From Styela clava (lineage: Eukaryota; Chordata; Ascidiacea; Stolidobranchia; Styelidae): a stretch of DNA of 64,000 nucleotides. Positions 61,009-64,000 of the stretch are shown here, piece after piece. Made by a program: the position numbers and the translations under genes. The stretch lies in contig NC_135264.1 in the NCBI RefSeq assembly GCF_964204865.1, forward strand, positions 7,408,001 to 7,472,000, given 5' to 3'. The notes below the pieces were generated by a model, which was given only the letters and a program-made list of their open reading frames with translations, was not told the origin of the DNA and did no database searches. Each line of letters opens with the position of its first letter. The stretch's first letter is position 1.

Positions 61009-61089
61009 TTTCGTCGCCGTTTCATTCGATTTTGCTCTGTTTTCCAACAACTGCGAAATACAAATAGCCGAATAGACTACTACTTTATC

Positions 61090-61208
61090 GCCTACAACCA
61101 TACCACGTTGAATGCACCCGATCTCGTTCGATCTCGGAAGTTAAGCAATGTCGGGCTCGGTTAGTACTTGCATGGGTGACCGGCTGGGAATACCGAGTGT
61201 CGTAGGCT
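61090..61208 (+). rRNA. 5S rRNA
   Basis: Unit 308. No change seen; spacer CCAAAAACTG. Confidence 0.96.
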
Positions 61209-61289
61209 TTTCGTCGCCGTTTCATTCGATTTTGCTCTGTTTTCCAAAAACTGCGAAATACAAATAGCCGAATAGACTACTACTTTATT

Positions 61290-61408
61290 GCCTACAACCA
61301 TACCACGTCGAATGCACCCGATCTCGTTCGATCTCGGAAGTTAAGCAATGTCGGGCTCGGTTAGTACTTGCATGGGTGACCGGCTGGGAATACCGAGTGT
61401 CGTAGGCT
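61290..61408 (+). rRNA. 5S rRNA
   Basis: Unit 309. T20C. Confidence 0.95.
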
Positions 61409-61489
61409 TTTCGTCGCCGCTTCATTCGATTTTGCTCTGTTTTCCAACAACTGCAAAATACAAATAGCCGAATAGACTACTACTTTATT

Positions 61490-61608
61490 GCCTACAACCA
61501 TACCACGTCGAATGCACCCGATCTCGTTCGATCTCGGAAGTTAAGCAATGTCGGGCTAGGTTAGTACTTGCATGGGTGACCGGCTGGGAATACCGAGTGT
61601 CGTAGGCT
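61490..61608 (+). rRNA. 5S rRNA
   Basis: Unit 310. T20C, C69A; spacer CCAAAAACTG. Confidence 0.94.
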
Positions 61609-61689
61609 TTTCGTCGCCGTTTCATTCGATTTTGCTCTGTTTTCCAAAAACTGCGAAATACAAATAGCCGAATAGACTACTACTTTATC

Positions 61690-61808
61690 GCCTGCAACCA
61701 TACCACGTTGAATGCACCCGATCTCGTTCGATCTCGGAAGTTAAGCAATGTCGGGCTCGGTTAGTACTTGCATGGGTGACCGGCTGGGAATACCGAGTGT
61801 CGTAGGCT
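61690..61808 (+). rRNA. 5S rRNA
   Basis: Unit 311. A5G. Confidence 0.95.
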
Positions 61809-61889
61809 TTTCGTCGCCGTTTCATTCGATTTTGCTCTGTTTTCCAACAACTGCGAAATACAAATAGCCGAATAGACTACCACTTTATT

Positions 61890-62008
61890 GCCTACAACCA
61901 TACCACGTTGAATGCACCCGATCTCGTTCGATCTCGGAAGTTAAGCAAAGTCGGGCTCGGTTAGTACTTGCATTGGTGACCGGCTGGGAATACCGAGTGT
62001 CGTAGGCT
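61890..62008 (+). rRNA. 5S rRNA
   Basis: Unit 312. T60A, G85T; spacer CCAAAAACTG. Confidence 0.94.
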
Positions 62009-62089
62009 TTTCGTCGCCGTTTCATTCGATTTTGCTCTGTTTTCCAAAAACTGCGAAATACAAATAGCCGAATAGACTACTACTTTATC

Positions 62090-62208
62090 GCCTACAACCA
62101 TACCACGTTGAATGCACCCGATCTCGTTCGATCTCGGAAGTTAAGCAATGTCGGGCTCGGTTAGTAATTGCATGGGTGACCGGCTGGGAATACCGAGTGT
62201 CGTAGGCT
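62090..62208 (+). rRNA. 5S rRNA, chimeric spacer
   Basis: Unit 313. C78A. T4 end, yet the spacer is the long-T type from CCGTTCC onward, so it looks recombinant. One extra T just before the next gene. Confidence 0.93.
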
Positions 62209-62290
62209 TTTCGTCGCCGTTCCATTCGTTTTTTCTCTGTTTTCTAACAACTGCAAAATACAAATAGCAGAACAGACTACTACTTTTATC

Positions 62291-62409
62291 GTCTACAACC
62301 ATACCACGTTGAATGCACCCGATCTCGTTCGATCTCGGAAGTTAAGCAATGTCGGGCTTGGTTAGTACTTGCATGGGTGACCGGCTGGGAATACCGAGTG
62401 TCATAGGCT
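62291..62409 (+). rRNA. 5S rRNA
   Basis: Unit 314. C2T, C69T, G113A. Confidence 0.93.
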
Positions 62410-62490
62410 TTTCGTCGCCGCTTCATTCGATTTTGCTCTGTTTTCCAACAACTGCAAAATACAAATAGCCGAATAGACTACTACTTTATC

Positions 62491-62609
62491 GCCTACAACC
62501 ATACCACGTTGAATGCACCCGATCTCGTTCGATCTCGGAAGTTAAGCAATGTCGGGCTCGGTTAGTACTTGCATGGGTGACCGGCTGGGAATACCGAGTG
62601 TCGTAGGCT
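62491..62609 (+). rRNA. 5S rRNA
   Basis: Unit 315. No change seen; T4 then CCTCG. Confidence 0.96.
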
Positions 62610-62690
62610 TTTCCTCGCCGTTTCATTCGATTTTGCTCTGTTTTCCAACAACTGCGAAATACAAATAGCCGAATAGACTACTACTTTATC

Positions 62691-62809
62691 GCCTACAACC
62701 ATACCACGTTGAATGCACCCGATCTCGTTCGATCTCGGAAGTTAAGCAATGTCGGGCTCGGTTAGTACTTGCATGGGTGACCGGCTGGGAATACCGAGTG
62801 TCGTAGGCT
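62691..62809 (+). rRNA. 5S rRNA
   Basis: Unit 316. No change seen. Confidence 0.96.
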
Positions 62810-62890
62810 TTTCGTCGCCGTTTCATTCGATTTTGCTCTGTTTTCCAACAACTGCGAAATACAAATAGCCGAATAGACTACTACTTTATC

Positions 62891-63009
62891 GCCTACAACC
62901 ATACCACGTTGAATGCACCCGATCTCGTTCGATCTCGGAAGTTAAGCAATGTCGGGCTCGGTTAGTACTTGCATTGGTGACCGGCTGGGAATACCGAGTG
63001 TCGTAGGCT
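62891..63009 (+). rRNA. 5S rRNA
   Basis: Unit 317. G85T; T5 end. Confidence 0.95.
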
Positions 63010-63090
63010 TTTTGTCGCCGTTTCACTCGATTTTGCTCTGTTTTCCAACAACTGCGAAATACAAATAGCCGAATACACTACTACTTTATC

Positions 63091-63204
63091 GCCTACAACC
63101 ATACCACGTTGAATGCACCCGTTATCGTTCGATCTCGGAAGTTACGCAATGTCGGGCTCGGTTAGTACTTGCATGGGTGACCGGCTGGGAATACCGAATG
63201 TCGT
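63091..63204 (+). pseudogene. 5S rRNA pseudogene, 3' end and terminator deleted
   Basis: Unit 318. A 9-nt deletion joins GTCGT directly to GTCGCCG of the spacer, removing the GGC strand of helix I and the T run. Also A32T, C34A, A55C, G108A. A transcript would have to stop at the spacer T runs and could not close helix I. Confidence 0.88.
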
Positions 63205-63281
63205 GTCGCCGTTTCATTCGATTTTGCTCTGTTTTCCAACAACTGCGAAATACAAATAGCCGAATAGACTACTACTTTATC

Positions 63282-63400
63282 GCCTACAACCATACCACGT
63301 TGAATGCACCCGATCTCGTTCGATCTCGGAAGTTAAGCAATGTCGGGCTCGGTTAGTACTTGCATGGGTGACCTGCTGGGAATACCGAGTGTCGTAGGCT
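63282..63400 (+). rRNA. 5S rRNA
   Basis: Unit 319. G93T. Confidence 0.95.
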
Positions 63401-63481
63401 TTTCGTCGCCGTTTCATTCGATTTTGCTCTGTTTTTCAACAACTGCGAAATACAAATAGCCGAATAGACTACTACTTTATC

Positions 63482-63590
63482 GCCTACAACCATACCACGT
63501 TGAATGCACTCGATCTCGGAAGCTAAGCAATGTCGGGCTCGGTTAGTACTTGCATGGGTGACCGGCTGGGAATACCGAGTGTCGTAGGCT
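63482..63590 (+). rRNA. 5S rRNA variant, 10-nt deletion form B
   Basis: Unit 320. 109 nt; T52C. The only form B copy with a T4 instead of a T5 end. Confidence 0.82.
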
Positions 63591-63671
63591 TTTCGTCGCC
63601 GCTTCATTCGATTTTGCTCTGTTTTCCAACAACTGCAAAATACAAATAGCCGAATAGACTACTACTTTATC

Positions 63672-63790
63672 GCCTACAACCATACCACGTTGAATGCACC
63701 CGATCTCGTTCGATCTAGGAAGTTAAGCAATGTCGGGCTCGGTTAGTACTTGCATGGGTGACCGGCTGGGAATACCGAGTGTCGTAGGCT
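63672..63790 (+). rRNA. 5S rRNA
   Basis: Unit 321. C46A. Confidence 0.95.
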
Positions 63791-63871
63791 TTTCGTCGCC
63801 GTTTCATTCGATTTTGCTCTGTTTTCCAACAACTGCGAAATACAAATAGCCGAATAGACTACTACTTTATT

Positions 63872-63990
63872 GCCTACAACCATACCACGTTGAATGCACC
63901 CGATCTCGTTCGATCTCGGAAGTTAAGCAATGTCGGGCTCGGTTAGTACTTGCATGGGTGACCGGCTGGGAATACCGAGTGTCGTAGGCT
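63872..63990 (+). rRNA. 5S rRNA
   Basis: Unit 322. No change seen; T8 end. The window stops 10 nt later, in its spacer. Confidence 0.95.
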
Positions 63991-64000
63991 TTTTTTTCGT

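Larger units (their letters stand above)
1..64000 (+). repeat. 5S rDNA tandem array, 322 units
   Basis: Head-to-tail array with a basic period of 200 bp: a 119-nt 5S gene plus an 81-nt spacer. Unit starts were followed one by one. The spacing is 200 bp except where indels change it: 199 (one base lost), 190 (10-nt deletion), 148 (52-nt deletion), 191 (9-nt deletion), 201, 204 or 205 (longer T run or small insertion). All units are on the + strand. No unit is interrupted by foreign sequence. The array continues beyond both window edges. The tandem, single-orientation layout fits a clustered eukaryotic 5S locus. Copy number could be affected by assembly of near-identical repeats. Confidence 0.98.

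Noticed and set aside
287-63607. Dozens of similar 60-87 codon reading frames on the minus strand and about 20 on the plus strand
   Set aside because: They recur with the 200-bp period, span gene plus spacer, change frame wherever a one-base indel occurs, and spell only the rDNA repeat. No codon bias or conserved protein family is visible.
1-64000. CRISPR array
   Set aside because: Repeats are regular, but the 'spacers' are as conserved as the repeats, the unit is 200 bp, and the repeated part is a recognisable 5S rRNA gene.
1-64000. Ordinary satellite DNA without genes
   Set aside because: Each unit holds a full 5S rRNA with helix I ends, box A, box C and a T-run terminator.
1-64000. 5S-derived SINE or retroposed copies
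   Set aside because: No poly(A) tails, no target-site duplications, no unrelated flanks; the copies are strictly tandem.
1-64000. A new multi-gene biological system
   Set aside because: No protein-coding gene or non-5S RNA gene can be supported anywhere in the window.
1-64000. Bacterial, plant or fungal origin
   Set aside because: The gene has the animal-type ends (GCCTAC and GTAGGC), CATACCAC near position 10 and the metazoan box C form; plant 5S starts and loop sequences differ clearly.

Overview
The whole window is one head-to-tail array of 5S ribosomal RNA genes. I count 322 copies, all on the + strand, each about 119 nt with an 81-nt spacer, giving a basic period of 200 bp. The array runs off both ends: the window opens in the last 15 nt of a spacer and closes 10 nt after copy 322. 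There are no other genes, no mobile element, no gene-free stretch over 90 bp, and no inverted copy.

The gene is a eukaryotic 5S rRNA of animal type. It starts GCCTAC, carries the internal control region of a type 1 RNA polymerase III promoter (box A AGTTAAGCAATG, intermediate element, box C around GCATGGGTGACCGG), and ends GTAGGC followed by a T run. The CACGTTGAATGCAC block near the 5' end and the overall fit to metazoan rather than plant or fungal 5S suggest an invertebrate. I cannot name the species.

Numbering used in all entries: gene position 1 is the G of GCCTAC, and position 119 is the first T after GGC. Changes are written as in C2A. T4, T5, TTCTC, CTTTT and T8 describe the bases after GGC. 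'Unit n' is the nth copy. 'No change seen' means no departure from the consensus noticed by eye.

Layout. Zone I (1 to about 21.5 kb) is marked by copies lacking one T in loop C and ending GTAAGC (making AAGCTT), two copies with a 52-nt internal deletion, and a T8 copy with two box A changes. Zone II (about 21.5-37.8 kb) is marked by copies with a 10-nt loop C deletion and by T5 or TTCTC ends. A bridge (37.8-43.8 kb) mixes zone I and zone II types. Zone IV (43.8-64 kb) is marked by C3T copies with the 10-nt deletion, T20C copies, copies lacking A115, and T8 copies with a normal box A.

On top of the 200-bp period lie higher-order repeats made of 4, 6, 8, 10, 13 and 14 units, with periods of 790, 1203, 1590, 1970, 2580, 2593 and 3002 bp. 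They point to repeated unequal exchange that homogenises the array locally. The many open reading frames on both strands are reading-frame shadows of the rDNA repeat and are not annotated. I did not find a new biological system here. The interest lies in the internal evolution of the array and in variants that hit promoter, terminator or RNA folding.
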